Below, piece after piece: positions 18,885-27,867 of a DNA stretch of 64,000 bases. A program made the position numbers and the translations under genes. The notes under the pieces were generated by a model. That model did not search any database. It saw only the letters and a program-made list of their open reading frames with translations, and was not told the DNA's origin. Source of the DNA: Cupriavidus basilensis OR16 (lineage in GTDB: Bacteria; Pseudomonadota; Gammaproteobacteria; Burkholderiales; Burkholderiaceae); the NCBI RefSeq assembly GCF_000243095.1, contig NZ_AHJE01000015.1, forward strand, positions 1-64,000, read 5' to 3'. Position 1 is the stretch's first letter, and each line of letters starts with the position of its first letter.

Positions 18885-18937
18885 CTGGCCACGTACCTCG
18901 GCAAATTCGGCCTGACCTTCGCGGCCGCGAGCCAGTC

Positions 18938-19843
18938 CTAGCTTAGCGCCTCGGCCGCGATCCGCGCGGCGGATGCCAGCACGTCGTTGCGATAGACGGC
19001 GTCCTTGCCGGGTTGCGTGAAATAGATGGCCAGCACGATGGGCGGTTTTCCGGGCGGCCATGCCACACCGATGTCGTTGGCCGTACCGTAGTCGCCGGAG
19101 CCCGTCTTGTCCGCCACCAGCCAGTCTGCCGGCACCCCGGCGCGGATGCGCGTGGCGCCGGTGGTATTGCCGCGCATCCATGCCACCAGCCTTTCGCGCT
19201 CTGCACCGCCCAGCGCATCGCCCAGCGTGAGCCGTTGCAGGCTCGCTGCCATGGCCGCGGGGGTCGACGTATCGCGGGGGTCGCCCGGTATCGCGGTGTT
19301 GAGCTCGGTCTCCCAGCGGTCGAGCCGGAACGTGTCGTCGCCGATCGCGCGGGCAAACGCGGTCACTGCGGCGGGGCCGCCGAGCAGCTGCATCAGCAGG
19401 TTGGCTGCCGTGTTGTCGCTGTATTGCAGGGCGGCCGCGCAGAGTTCGGCTACTGTCAGGCCGGCGCCGGCATGCTTCTCGGTGATCGGGGAATAGGCGA
19501 CGAGCTCGGCCTTCGTGTAGGCGATGCGCCGTTGCAGCATGCCGCCTTCCGTTGCGCTGCGGCGAAGGATGGCGGATACGGCGAGTACCTTGAATGTACT
19601 GCAGAGCGCAAAGCGCTCATTGGCGCGGTGGCTGAGCTGCGCGCCGCTGGCGGTGTTCAGCGCGGCCACGCCGAGGCGCCCGCCAGCGGCGGATTCGAGC
19701 GCGGCCAGGCGGTCTTGCGCCGCAGCGTGGCCGGATGTTCCGCCAGCCAACGAAGTACAGGCGGCGGCAAGGGGAACCGAAGCGGCGGTTAGCAACAACG
19801 TGCGGCGAACGGGGGAAATGGGGGAAATGGGAGAGCGTGTCAT
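18938..19843 (-). CDS. Class A beta-lactamase, Tat-type lipoprotein
   Basis: Serine beta-lactamase hydrolysing penicillins and cephalosporins in the periplasm. 301 residues with all class A motifs: S70-xx-K in CSTFK, S130-D-N in YSDN, E166 in WETELN, and K234-T-G in DKTGSG. The N-terminus has a twin-arginine segment (VRRTLLLTAA) ending in a lipobox LAAAC, as in Burkholderia PenA/PenI. Two copies of a 9-bp unit after the start code for SPISPIS. It lies 20 bp downstream of the class D gene and is probably co-transcribed. No ampR-type regulator is adjacent. Confidence 0.92.
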   Translation of the reverse strand: MTRSPISPISPVRRTLLLTAASVPLAAACTSLAGGTSGHAAAQDRLAALESAAGGRLGVAALNTASGAQLSHRANERFALCSTFKVLAVSAILRRSATEGGMLQRRIAYTKAELVAYSPITEKHAGAGLTVAELCAAALQYSDNTAANLLMQLLGGPAAVTAFARAIGDDTFRLDRWETELNTAIPGDPRDTSTPAAMAASLQRLTLGDALGGAERERLVAWMRGNTTGATRIRAGVPADWLVADKTGSGDYGTANDIGVAWPPGKPPIVLAIYFTQPGKDAVYRNDVLASAARIAAEALS

Positions 19844-19863
19844 CGGTCTTTTCCTGTGATGGA

Positions 19864-20673
19864 TCAGCGAGCCTGGAGCGGCCCCAGCAATCCCGGCAGA
19901 GCCTGCAAGAACGCATCACGCGCGCGCAGGCCGGCGCCGACCGGCTCCTTCTTTTCATCCTGGATCAAGCGGGCAAAGACCACGTTCCGGCCGTCTTTCG
20001 CCGCCCAGCCGACAAACCATCCGTAGCCGTGGCTCCAGTCCTCGGCGCCATCGGCCTGGCGCGGTGCGCCGGTGCCGGTCTTGCCGTAAACGGACCAGCC
20101 GTTTGGCAACTCGCCGAGCGCCATGATCCGGCTCGTCATGTCGTAGGCATGCGCGCTGACGGGCAATTTGCGATTCACCACATTTTGCAGGAAGGCGACC
20201 TGCTCCAGCGGCGAGATCTTCAGCGACGAGCTCAACCATGCATGCGTCAGCCCATTGTGCTTGCCGGGGTCGCCGGAGACGTCGCCGTTTCCATATTGGA
20301 ACGCGCTCATGTAGCGCCGAAAGCGCGCTTCGCCGAGTTGTTGCGTCACCTGCCGCGAGTACCAGATGACGGAGGTCTGCATCCAGCGCTGCGGATCCGT
20401 GGTGACGCGCTTGGCGGGGTTGCTCTCGCGATATGCTTCGCGATACGGCATGGCCGGCGCATGCTCGTCCATCAGAAGGCCGGCGTCGAAGCCCATCAGG
20501 CTGAGCGGCACCTTGAACGTCGATGCGGCGGTCACGCGCTTGTCGCAGGTGCCTTCCTGTTTGATCAGCTTGCCGGTGCCGCCATCGGCCAGGACCGTGC
20601 ACAGTACCTCGGCACGGGCGGTTGAGAGGAACAGCGCCGCGCAGAGCGCGCTGAAGATGCCGATTGGCTTCAA
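19864..20673 (-). CDS. Class D (OXA-type) beta-lactamase
   Basis: 269 residues from a TTG start at 20673 (cggag six bases upstream), with a signal peptide ending LFLSTARA. Class D motifs: STFK (carbamylated Lys), S-x-V in TSVIW, YGN in FQYGNGD, and KTGTG. It resembles the chromosomal OXA-22 type enzymes of Ralstonia. The longer frame to 20829 has no signal-peptide logic. Upstream member of a two-gene beta-lactamase operon. Confidence 0.9.
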   Translation of the reverse strand: MKPIGIFSALCAALFLSTARAEVLCTVLADGGTGKLIKQEGTCDKRVTAASTFKVPLSLMGFDAGLLMDEHAPAMPYREAYRESNPAKRVTTDPQRWMQTSVIWYSRQVTQQLGEARFRRYMSAFQYGNGDVSGDPGKHNGLTHAWLSSSLKISPLEQVAFLQNVVNRKLPVSAHAYDMTSRIMALGELPNGWSVYGKTGTGAPRQADGAEDWSHGYGWFVGWAAKDGRNVVFARLIQDEKKEPVGAGLRARDAFLQALPGLLGPLQAR

Positions 20674-20858
20674 GATTATCTCCGTGATTCCTGTTAGCGC
20701 GGCCGAAATGGCTGGCCAGGCCTGCGCACGAACCGGAGCATAGAAGCGCGGCGGCAAGACGCCAAGCCCACTCACTGTAACCTGCGTAACATGGCGTCTT
20801 CGGCCTCGTCCTCGTGGCTGATGGCACAATCCAGCCTACGTCCGCCACACCATCCCCC

Positions 20859-22538
20859 ATGCGCCAGCCCGCTCTCACCGTCGCGCTTTCCGCCCCCTAT
20901 CTCGTCAACGGCGAGCCCGCGCGCTACCAGAGCCTGTGGCTGCTCGCCGCCATCTGCGCGGCCGCACGCAACGGCGGGGCCAGCCTGCCGGCGGTGCACC
21001 TGCAAACCCGCTTCCCCGACGCCGCCAATATCCGCATGCTGGTCTCGCGCGCGTTTGCCGACTTCGCGCGCTGGGGCGTGCCGGTGGGCTGGGGACCGGA
21101 GCGCCACCAGGGGACAGCCGGGCTCAACCCGTCGCGCCGCAGCCGCGGGCCATTCTGGATCGAGCCGGCAGCCTGCAAGCGCGTGCGCTTCACCATGGAT
21201 GGCCGCAGCGCTGACGATGCGGCGCTGGCGCGCTTCGTGGGGCTGGGCACTGCCGCCACGAGGCGCGCCGCCCGCCTGGGGGACGAGGCCCACCCCGCGG
21301 TCGACTACGTGATGCGCGACATCAGCTACTGGAGCCATCTCACGCAAGCCATGCGCGGCATGCAGGACGGCGTGGGCGTTGCCGGTGTTGCAGGCGGCAG
21401 TGCCGGCAACGGGGTGGCGGATGCCCTGCGCGCCGCCCAGCGCTGCGCCACCGACGATTTCCAGCACGCCTTCGCGCTGCTCAAGGAAAGCCTGGCCTGG
21501 CGGCGCGGTGACGACCTCGCGCGCAGCCGCGCGGCGCTGCAACGCTTTGATCGCATCGTGGGCACCGGCACCGTGGACACGGCGGTGCCCACCTTCGCCG
21601 CGATGGCGCGCGTGGTGCGGGCCTGGGAGCGCTACGCCGGCAACCAGATGGCGGCGGCGCAGGCGGAACTGGAAGGCCTCGCGGCCGACCCCGCGCTGCA
21701 GCCGGTGCTGCGCTACAACCCGCGCGTACGCTTCGAAACCCTCAACCTCGGCGCACTGATCCACAAGACGGTGGCCGTACGCGACATGGCAACGCAGCCG
21801 CAGGCGGCCCGGCAAGCGGCCGAAGCGGCCATGGCAGGCTTCTCCGGCGCGCTGCAGGCCGCCTACGAGGCGGACTCGGTGGATGCCGCGCAGCACGTGG
21901 CGGCCAACCTCGGCCTTTGCCTGTGGCTGTTCTGGAACCACGCGCTGATCGATACCGGGCGCGCGTGGCCCGCGAGCCAGGTGCAGCGCCAGGCCGTGCG
22001 CTGGCTGGGCTTGTCGGAATGGATCTGCGACCGCTTTGGCGTGGGTGGTGGCTCGGCGTGGAACATCATCTTCCTGCTGCGCATTGCGCGCGGCAACTGC
22101 GCGCAGGACGGCGGCGGGGCGCTCAAGACGTTTCGCGCGCAACAGCCGCTGCTGCTGGCTGAGGCGGTGGACGCGCTGCGCCCCTTCCATGCGCCCTTTG
22201 CCCGCGCCAAGGGCTTTATCAGCTGGTCATCGCTGGCCAGCTTTGCGCTCGACGAGCACGACACCGGCCACGTGCATTACGGCACCCTGCCACTCGCCAA
22301 CCTGCTGCTGGAAGCCAGCTGGTTCCACGCCTTCGAGCATGGCGCGGCGCCTGCCGCGTTTGCCACGGTGGAACGCCTGGCCGGGCTGCTCGGCAAGCTG
22401 CGCCCGGCGGAGCGCCGCTTCTTTCTTTCGGCCATCACCGCGCTGCCACGCGAGCTGCAACTGGCCGCGGCCGAAGCCCTCCGCGCCGCGCCGCGCCCTG
22501 CCCGCAAGGCCAAGGCAAGGCCGCGCCTGCCAGGCTGA
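20859..22538 (+). CDS. Hypothetical protein, 559 residues
   Basis: No family recognised. The N-terminal ~100 residues (LTVALSAPYLVNGEPARYQS, then VSRAFADFARWGVPVGW) could be a winged-helix-like domain as in some OmpR/BTAD-type regulators; the rest is helical and Ala-rich, with segments such as FALLKESLAWRRGDDLARS that look like TPR-type repeats, and a basic tail (PRPARKAKARPRLPG). No signal peptide or membrane helices. It is divergent from the class D beta-lactamase, separated by 185 bp. The ATG at 20859 is favoured, though its ribosome site is poor. Function unknown. Confidence 0.6.
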   Translation: MRQPALTVALSAPYLVNGEPARYQSLWLLAAICAAARNGGASLPAVHLQTRFPDAANIRMLVSRAFADFARWGVPVGWGPERHQGTAGLNPSRRSRGPFWIEPAACKRVRFTMDGRSADDAALARFVGLGTAATRRAARLGDEAHPAVDYVMRDISYWSHLTQAMRGMQDGVGVAGVAGGSAGNGVADALRAAQRCATDDFQHAFALLKESLAWRRGDDLARSRAALQRFDRIVGTGTVDTAVPTFAAMARVVRAWERYAGNQMAAAQAELEGLAADPALQPVLRYNPRVRFETLNLGALIHKTVAVRDMATQPQAARQAAEAAMAGFSGALQAAYEADSVDAAQHVAANLGLCLWLFWNHALIDTGRAWPASQVQRQAVRWLGLSEWICDRFGVGGGSAWNIIFLLRIARGNCAQDGGGALKTFRAQQPLLLAEAVDALRPFHAPFARAKGFISWSSLASFALDEHDTGHVHYGTLPLANLLLEASWFHAFEHGAAPAAFATVERLAGLLGKLRPAERRFFLSAITALPRELQLAAAEALRAAPRPARKAKARPRLPG

Positions 22539-22616
22539 CACATAACGTTCATCGTGCCGAAACATCCCAACCGTATATTTCCGCCTCGCAATCAGGGATA
22601 ACAGGGAGATATAACA

Positions 22617-24167
22617 ATGGGCAATCGAATAAAGAACCGGCAAGCCGGCCCGGCCATGCGCGTGGGCGCCGGCGCCATCCTCGCCATGCTGGCTGCGGCC
22701 GCCGTGCTGCACGGCTGCGGCAGCGACAGCACGGACGCAGTGCCGGCCGCAGCGCCCCCCGCGCCGATCACGCCGTCCGTCGATGCCCCCAGCGCCAATG
22801 CCAACATCCAGGCCGCGTGGGTCGAGATCGGTGACGGTAACCAGGCCATCGCTCGCGTCATCACCAGCTATGCGGCGCCAGCCGCCGCCGCAGGCAGCGC
22901 GTTGCCCTCGAACGCCCTTTGCCCGCTGCTGACGGTGGACGGCGTGCAGCAACGCATGGCGCTGCGGGTCGGCGCCGGCACGATGGCGCTGCGCACCACC
23001 GCCAGCGCCGCGGCCGACTCCAAACCGTCGGATTTCCCGGTCTCCGTATGCGAGGCCACGCTGCCGGCCGGCGCCGCCGCTGCCAGCGTGGCCGGCCAGA
23101 CGCTGCCGCTGCCCAAGGCACAGCCGCAACGCGTGCTGGTGCTGGCCGACACCGGTTGCCGCCTGAAGAAGGCGGACAACGCCTACCAGCCTTGCAGCGA
23201 CGGCACCGCCTGGCCGTTTGCCGCCCTGGCCGCCACCGCCGCCGGCATGAACCCGGACCTGGTGCTGCATATTGGCGACTACCATTACCGCGAGAACCTC
23301 TGCCCGCCTGACATCGCCGGCTGCCAGGGCTCGCCGTGGGGCTATGGCTGGGATACCTGGCAGGCCGACCTCTTCAAGCCCGCCGCGGCACTGATGGCCA
23401 AGGCACCGTGGGTGGTCGTGCGCGGCAACCATGAGGAATGCGCGCGTGCCGGCCAGGGCTGGTTCCGCTTCCTCGATCCGCGCCCGTACTCGGACGCGCG
23501 CTCGTGCAACGACCCCGCCAACGACGGCAACGCCAACTACTCGGATCCCTATGCCGTTGCGCTGGGCACCGGCTCGCAGGTCATCGTGTTCGACTCGGCC
23601 AAGGCCGGCAAGGCCGCCCTGCCGACTACCGACCCGCAGTTCCTTGCCTACCAGAAGCAGTTCCAGACGGTGGGCTGGCTGGCCGCCAAGCCAGGCATGA
23701 CCACCACCATGTTCACGAACCACCATCCCATCCTGGCGTTTGCGCCGGTGGCGGGCAGCAACCCGGCGCCGGGCAACCTTGCGCTGCAGTCGGTCATGAG
23801 CAACGCCAACGCCCAGGCTTACTACCCGCCCGGCGTGCAAGTCGCGCTGCACGGCCACGTGCATGACTTCCAGGCCATCAACTTTGCCTCCAGCCACCCG
23901 GCCACCATCGTTTCCGGCAACGGCGGCGACAACCTGGACGTGGCGCTGCCCGATCCGCTGCCGCCCGGCACGATTCCCGCGCCCGGCACCGTCATCGACA
24001 AGATCACGCACAGCGCAAGCTTTGGCTTCGTGATGATGGAGCGCAACGCGTCGCCCGCCACCGGCTGGACCTTCAAGGCATACAGCGTGGCCGGTAAGCT
24101 GATGGCTACCTGCGTGCAAACCTCCAATACGCTGGCCTGCGACAAGACCGGCTTCCTGGCGCCGTGA
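22617..24167 (+). CDS. Secreted calcineurin-like metallophosphatase lipoprotein
   Basis: 516 residues. The N-terminus ends in a lipobox-like AAAVLHGC near residue 34, so the protein is probably anchored in the outer membrane or periplasm. Dimetal phosphoesterase motifs occur in order: LVLADTG, HIGDYHYRE, VVRGNHEECA, FTNHHPIL and LHGHVHDF, which supply the Asp, Asn and His ligands of the calcineurin-like fold. Substrate unknown. Its stop overlaps the start of the cytochrome c peroxidase gene by four bases, so the two are coupled. Confidence 0.85.
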   Translation: MGNRIKNRQAGPAMRVGAGAILAMLAAAAVLHGCGSDSTDAVPAAAPPAPITPSVDAPSANANIQAAWVEIGDGNQAIARVITSYAAPAAAAGSALPSNALCPLLTVDGVQQRMALRVGAGTMALRTTASAAADSKPSDFPVSVCEATLPAGAAAASVAGQTLPLPKAQPQRVLVLADTGCRLKKADNAYQPCSDGTAWPFAALAATAAGMNPDLVLHIGDYHYRENLCPPDIAGCQGSPWGYGWDTWQADLFKPAAALMAKAPWVVVRGNHEECARAGQGWFRFLDPRPYSDARSCNDPANDGNANYSDPYAVALGTGSQVIVFDSAKAGKAALPTTDPQFLAYQKQFQTVGWLAAKPGMTTTMFTNHHPILAFAPVAGSNPAPGNLALQSVMSNANAQAYYPPGVQVALHGHVHDFQAINFASSHPATIVSGNGGDNLDVALPDPLPPGTIPAPGTVIDKITHSASFGFVMMERNASPATGWTFKAYSVAGKLMATCVQTSNTLACDKTGFLAP

Positions 24168-25492
24168 TCAGGGCCATGCGTGCCGCCCTCGCCGCCACCT
24201 GCCTTGCGGCGGGCGCTGGCGGCGCTGTCCTGGCAGCGCCCGCGCCGGGCCTGGCGCTGATGCCCGGCGCTCCGCCCGCGGACGTGGTCGGCACCATCGG
24301 CAACGGCACGCCGAAGGTCACCGCCAAGGTCGACCCAACCGCCGCCGTCTTCCGCCCCGATCCGGCGCTGGCCGCGCTGGGCAAGCGCATCTTCTTCGAT
24401 GCACGCCTGTCCGAGCCGCGCGGCACGTCCTGCGCCGGCTGCCACGACCCCGCGCGCGCATTCGCGCCGACGCTGTCGCCCGCGGCGCTGGCCGGCCCCC
24501 ATGTGCCGCAGGGCAGCCGGTCGGGCCGCTTCAGCCTGCGCAACGCGCCCTCGCTGCTCTACGTGCGCTACATCCCGCGCCGGCACTTCTACCAGGACGA
24601 CGACGCGCCTTACGCCTCGCCCTTTGGCGGCCTGTTCGCCGACGGCCGCGCCGATACGCTCGCCGAGCAGGTGCGCGGCCCCTTGCTCGATCCCAACGAG
24701 ATGAACAATGGCAGCCCGGCCAGCCTGCTGCGCAAGCTCAGGGCGACCGAGCTCGCGCCCGCGCTGGCGGCGCGCTTCGGCCCCGCCGTGCAGGACGATC
24801 CCGAGCAGATGCTGCTGGCGCTCGGCAAGGCGCTGGAGGCTTACCTGCAGAGCGATGAGATGGCGCCGTTCAGTTCCCGCTTTGACGACTACCTGCGCCA
24901 TCGCACGCCGCTTGCGCCGGCGGAAGGGCGCGGGCTGGCCTTGTTCAAGAATCCGGACAAGGGCAACTGCATGACCTGCCACACGCTCTCGGACACCGCC
25001 AGCCGGCCGGAGCGCTCACTGTTCACGGATTTTGGCTACGACGCGATTGCCGTGCCGCGCAATCGGGCGCTGGCCGCCAACCGCGATCCCAAGCGCTTCG
25101 ACAACGGCCTGTGCGACACCGCCCGCCGCCTGCGCTGGCCCGAGCCGGAGCAGTGGTGCGGGTATCTGCGCACGCCCGGCCTGCGCAATGTGGCGGTGCG
25201 CCAGAGCTACATGCACAACGGCGTGTTCACCACGCTGCGCGATGCGGTGGCGTTCTACAACACACGCTCGACCGATCCGGGCAAGTGGTATCACGGCGCC
25301 AGGACGTTCGACGACGTGCCGGCGGCGTATCGGGGCAATATCAATATCAACTCGACGCCGATGAACCGGCGCGCGGGGACCACGCCGGCCATGACCGACG
25401 CGGAGATCGACGATCTCGTGGCATTCCTGCGCACGCTGACCGATGCGCCCTATGCGGGCCTCATGCCGGCCGCAAAGGCTGCGAAGCCCTAA
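24164..25492 (+). CDS. Diheme cytochrome c peroxidase (CcpA/MauG family)
   Basis: 442 residues with a signal peptide (ATCLAAGAGGAVLAAP) and two heme c sites, CAGCH near residue 94 and CMTCH near 270, plus the distal MHNGVF segment typical of the family. It reduces hydrogen peroxide, or modifies a partner protein, in the periplasm using electrons from small cytochromes. It overlaps the metallophosphatase start-stop and its last 32 bp overlap the convergent lipoprotein gene. The pairing of a phosphatase with a MauG-like enzyme is uncommon. Confidence 0.9.
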   Translation: MIRAMRAALAATCLAAGAGGAVLAAPAPGLALMPGAPPADVVGTIGNGTPKVTAKVDPTAAVFRPDPALAALGKRIFFDARLSEPRGTSCAGCHDPARAFAPTLSPAALAGPHVPQGSRSGRFSLRNAPSLLYVRYIPRRHFYQDDDAPYASPFGGLFADGRADTLAEQVRGPLLDPNEMNNGSPASLLRKLRATELAPALAARFGPAVQDDPEQMLLALGKALEAYLQSDEMAPFSSRFDDYLRHRTPLAPAEGRGLALFKNPDKGNCMTCHTLSDTASRPERSLFTDFGYDAIAVPRNRALAANRDPKRFDNGLCDTARRLRWPEPEQWCGYLRTPGLRNVAVRQSYMHNGVFTTLRDAVAFYNTRSTDPGKWYHGARTFDDVPAAYRGNININSTPMNRRAGTTPAMTDAEIDDLVAFLRTLTDAPYAGLMPAAKAAKP

Positions 25493-26069
25493 GGCCCCGC
25501 GCCGCGCAGACGGCGTCGGCCTCGAACCCGCGAAAGACCAGTTGCGTGGGATCCGGCTCTGGCTCGATCTCGCGGCCGTCCCTGCCAGCCAGCCGCAGCA
25601 CCTGGCCGCTGCAGCGCTTCGCCGCTGCGTTGCGCTGGTAGCGCAGCTCGTACTGCCAGCCCGGCAGCGGCACAAAGGAAACCCCAACCGCGCACCGATA
25701 GGGATCTTCGCCGGCGGCAGCCGCCGCGGCCGCTGCCGTGAGGTAGATGCGCTGCCCGGCCACCAGCCACCGCTCGCGCGTGCGGCTGGGCGGCTCGGGC
25801 GACGCGCCCACCATGGCCAGGTCGTGCTCCGTGCCCATCGCGGGCAGCTGCTTGCCCGTACCGCCCAGCAGCAGCGGCTTGGGTGGCTTCGGGCACTTGG
25901 TGGCGTCCACCACATTGAAGGTCGTGTTGTCGTCCGTGTTGGTCACCAGCCGGATGCGGGCGGCGGGCGTGCCGGTCTCGACCCGATAGTGGGAAACGCA
26001 GCCGGACAGGGCAAGCGCCAGAACACAGAGTGCGCCGGGCAGGATGGCGGTGTTGCGGACTTTCGACAT
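25461..26069 (-). CDS. Hypothetical lipoprotein
   Basis: 202 residues starting at MSKVRNTAILPGALC, with a lipoprotein signal ending LALSGC at about residue 24. The mature part (IRLVTNTDDNTTFNVVDATKC, then AVGVSFVPLPGWQYELRY) is beta-rich with no known domain. The frame reaches 26396 but earlier starts would give no signal peptide. Convergent overlap with the peroxidase gene and divergent from a LysR gene. Confidence 0.7.
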   Translation of the reverse strand: MSKVRNTAILPGALCVLALALSGCVSHYRVETGTPAARIRLVTNTDDNTTFNVVDATKCPKPPKPLLLGGTGKQLPAMGTEHDLAMVGASPEPPSRTRERWLVAGQRIYLTAAAAAAAAGEDPYRCAVGVSFVPLPGWQYELRYQRNAAAKRCSGQVLRLAGRDGREIEPEPDPTQLVFRGFEADAVCAARGLRASQPLRPA

Positions 26070-26165
26070 CCCCAAGAGGCCAATTGCGTGTGCCATGGCA
26101 CAATGATCGCGAACGTGCGCGTTCGGTCTGTCAGGTGGCCAGTCAACCAATACCGCCCGCTCAAC

Positions 26166-27068
26166 ATGATAAACATTAATCACATCTACGCATTCCTTGA
26201 GCTGGTGGAGCAGCGCAACTTCAACGCCGCGGCGGAGAAACTGCACCTGACCCAGTCGGGCCTGTCGCGCAAGATCAGCGCCATCGAGGAACGGGTCAAT
26301 CAACGGCTGTTCGAGCGCACCACCCGCTTCGTGCGTCCTACCCGCGCTGCCATGGCGCTGGCGCGCCACTGGCGCGAGGCACTGGTCAGCTATCAAGCCG
26401 GGCTTGCGGAGATTGGCGCAACGGATGCGGACCTGGCCGGCTCGCTGTTGATTGGCGTTAGCGCAACCTCAAGGTTTGGCGAGTGGCAGACGTTCAGCGA
26501 CCTGTTCTTTCAGACCTTTCCCAGCGTGAATGGCCGCGTCGAGTCAATGCCTTCGCAAGACGTGGTGTTCTATGTGCGCAATGGCGACCTGGACGTCGGT
26601 TTCTGCGGCGGCCCGATCGCGGACGACAGCCTGGGCGTCATCCAGATCGAGCAGATCCGCTACCGCGTGCTCCTGCCCGACGATCATCCGCTGGCACAGC
26701 GCGCGTCACTGGCCATGGCGGACCTGCGGGGGGAGGAACTGAGCCTGGTGAACGCCAAGACCTGGCCGCGGGTGCGCGAGAACCTGGATGCCTTGTTGGC
26801 GCAATGCGGCCTGCTCGGCGCGGTCGCCTACGAGTCCAACTTCATCGACCGGGTCCTGCGGGACATCATCGACAACGGCCGCGTCGGCATCCACCCGCTG
26901 GCCGGGAACTACCTGCTGCCCAGGGGCGTGACGTTGCGAGAGATCGATGACCTGGCGCTCTGCCTGGAGAATATGTTCGTGTGGCGAAAATCCACCACGT
27001 CGCCCCTGGTCCGCAGCATGGTCAGCATGCTGACGCGGTACTTCGACGGGGCTGCGGCAAAGTCGTGA
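26166..27068 (+). CDS. LysR-family transcriptional regulator
   Basis: 300 residues with an intact N-terminal winged helix (HIYAFLELVEQRNFNAAAEK, then LTQSGLSRKISAIEERV) and a full effector domain. The start at 26166 follows an AT-rich stretch. It is convergent with the crotonase gene and may control the catabolic operon 27.1-31.6 kb, although most LysR genes sit divergent to their targets; the divergent neighbour here is the lipoprotein gene. Confidence 0.9.
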   Translation: MININHIYAFLELVEQRNFNAAAEKLHLTQSGLSRKISAIEERVNQRLFERTTRFVRPTRAAMALARHWREALVSYQAGLAEIGATDADLAGSLLIGVSATSRFGEWQTFSDLFFQTFPSVNGRVESMPSQDVVFYVRNGDLDVGFCGGPIADDSLGVIQIEQIRYRVLLPDDHPLAQRASLAMADLRGEELSLVNAKTWPRVRENLDALLAQCGLLGAVAYESNFIDRVLRDIIDNGRVGIHPLAGNYLLPRGVTLREIDDLALCLENMFVWRKSTTSPLVRSMVSMLTRYFDGAAAKS

Positions 27069-27097
27069 GAGCGGGCCTTCGCCCGCACCCGTGGCTG

Positions 27098-27835
27098 CTA
27101 TCGCCCAACGAAGTTCGCCCTGCGTTTCTCCGCGATGCTGCCCATGCCCTCCTTCAGGTCATCGCTTTCCAGCATGAAGGACAGCTCTTTCTGCAAGCGA
27201 TAGGCCTGCACGGCTGGGCTGTCCGGCACCACCGCATCGACCAGCCTGCGCAGCCGCGCGATGACCAGCGGCGAGTTGTCCGCCAATGCCCTCGCATACT
27301 CGAGCGCTGCGTTCAGCTGTTCGCCTTCAGGCACCAGCCGGTTGACCAGCCCGACCTCATAAGCGCGCCGGGCCGGCAGCACGCCACCGAGCAACATCAC
27401 CTCCATCGCGACCTTGTGCGGAATCCGCGCGGCCAGACCGGCAATCATGCCCATCGACACGCCCAGCTTGGCTTCCGGGTACATGAACTTGGTCGTCTCC
27501 GTGGCCACGCACAGATCGCACATTTGGACCAGTGTCATCGCCGCACCGAGGCACCAGCCGTTGACGGCCGCCACGAGCGGCTTGCCAGACGGGGCGCCCG
27601 CGCTGGGGATGCTGCGAGCGATATCCTTGGGGAAGGCCCGGAGATCGGCCCCCATCGTGAAGTTCTCGCCGTTGGCGCAAATGACGCCTGCCCGCGCGCT
27701 GCCCTCGTTGAGCCGGCAAAACGAGTCATGCAGCCTCTGTACAACCTCATCGCTGAACAGGTTCTTGCCTGGACGGTTCAGCGTGATGATCGCGACCCGA
27801 TCCCGCTCCTCATACAACACGACCTGATCTGACAT
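27098..27835 (-). CDS. Enoyl-CoA hydratase/isomerase family protein
   Basis: Crotonase-fold CoA enzyme, 245 residues. The CoA-binding and oxyanion-hole segments are recognisable (GADLRAF, NGWCLGAAMTLVQMCD). The second catalytic Glu is kept (MYPEAKLG), but the position of the first hydratase Glu (CELA in classical hydratases) holds Thr, so it may act as an isomerase, hydrolase or lyase rather than a simple hydratase. A strong aaggagg precedes the ATG. Last gene of the ligase-receptor-porin operon, 32 bp after the ligase. Confidence 0.85.
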   Translation of the reverse strand: MSDQVVLYEERDRVAIITLNRPGKNLFSDEVVQRLHDSFCRLNEGSARAGVICANGENFTMGADLRAFPKDIARSIPSAGAPSGKPLVAAVNGWCLGAAMTLVQMCDLCVATETTKFMYPEAKLGVSMGMIAGLAARIPHKVAMEVMLLGGVLPARRAYEVGLVNRLVPEGEQLNAALEYARALADNSPLVIARLRRLVDAVVPDSPAVQAYRLQKELSFMLESDDLKEGMGSIAEKRRANFVGR

Positions 27836-27867
27836 ATGCCTCCTTGGGATTGGTCAAACTGGTAGAA

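Noticed and set aside
18870-18910. Sigma-54 promoter for rtcB
   Set aside because: The best GG/GC pair on the minus strand has a spacing of 9, not the required 10, and no rtcR is adjacent.
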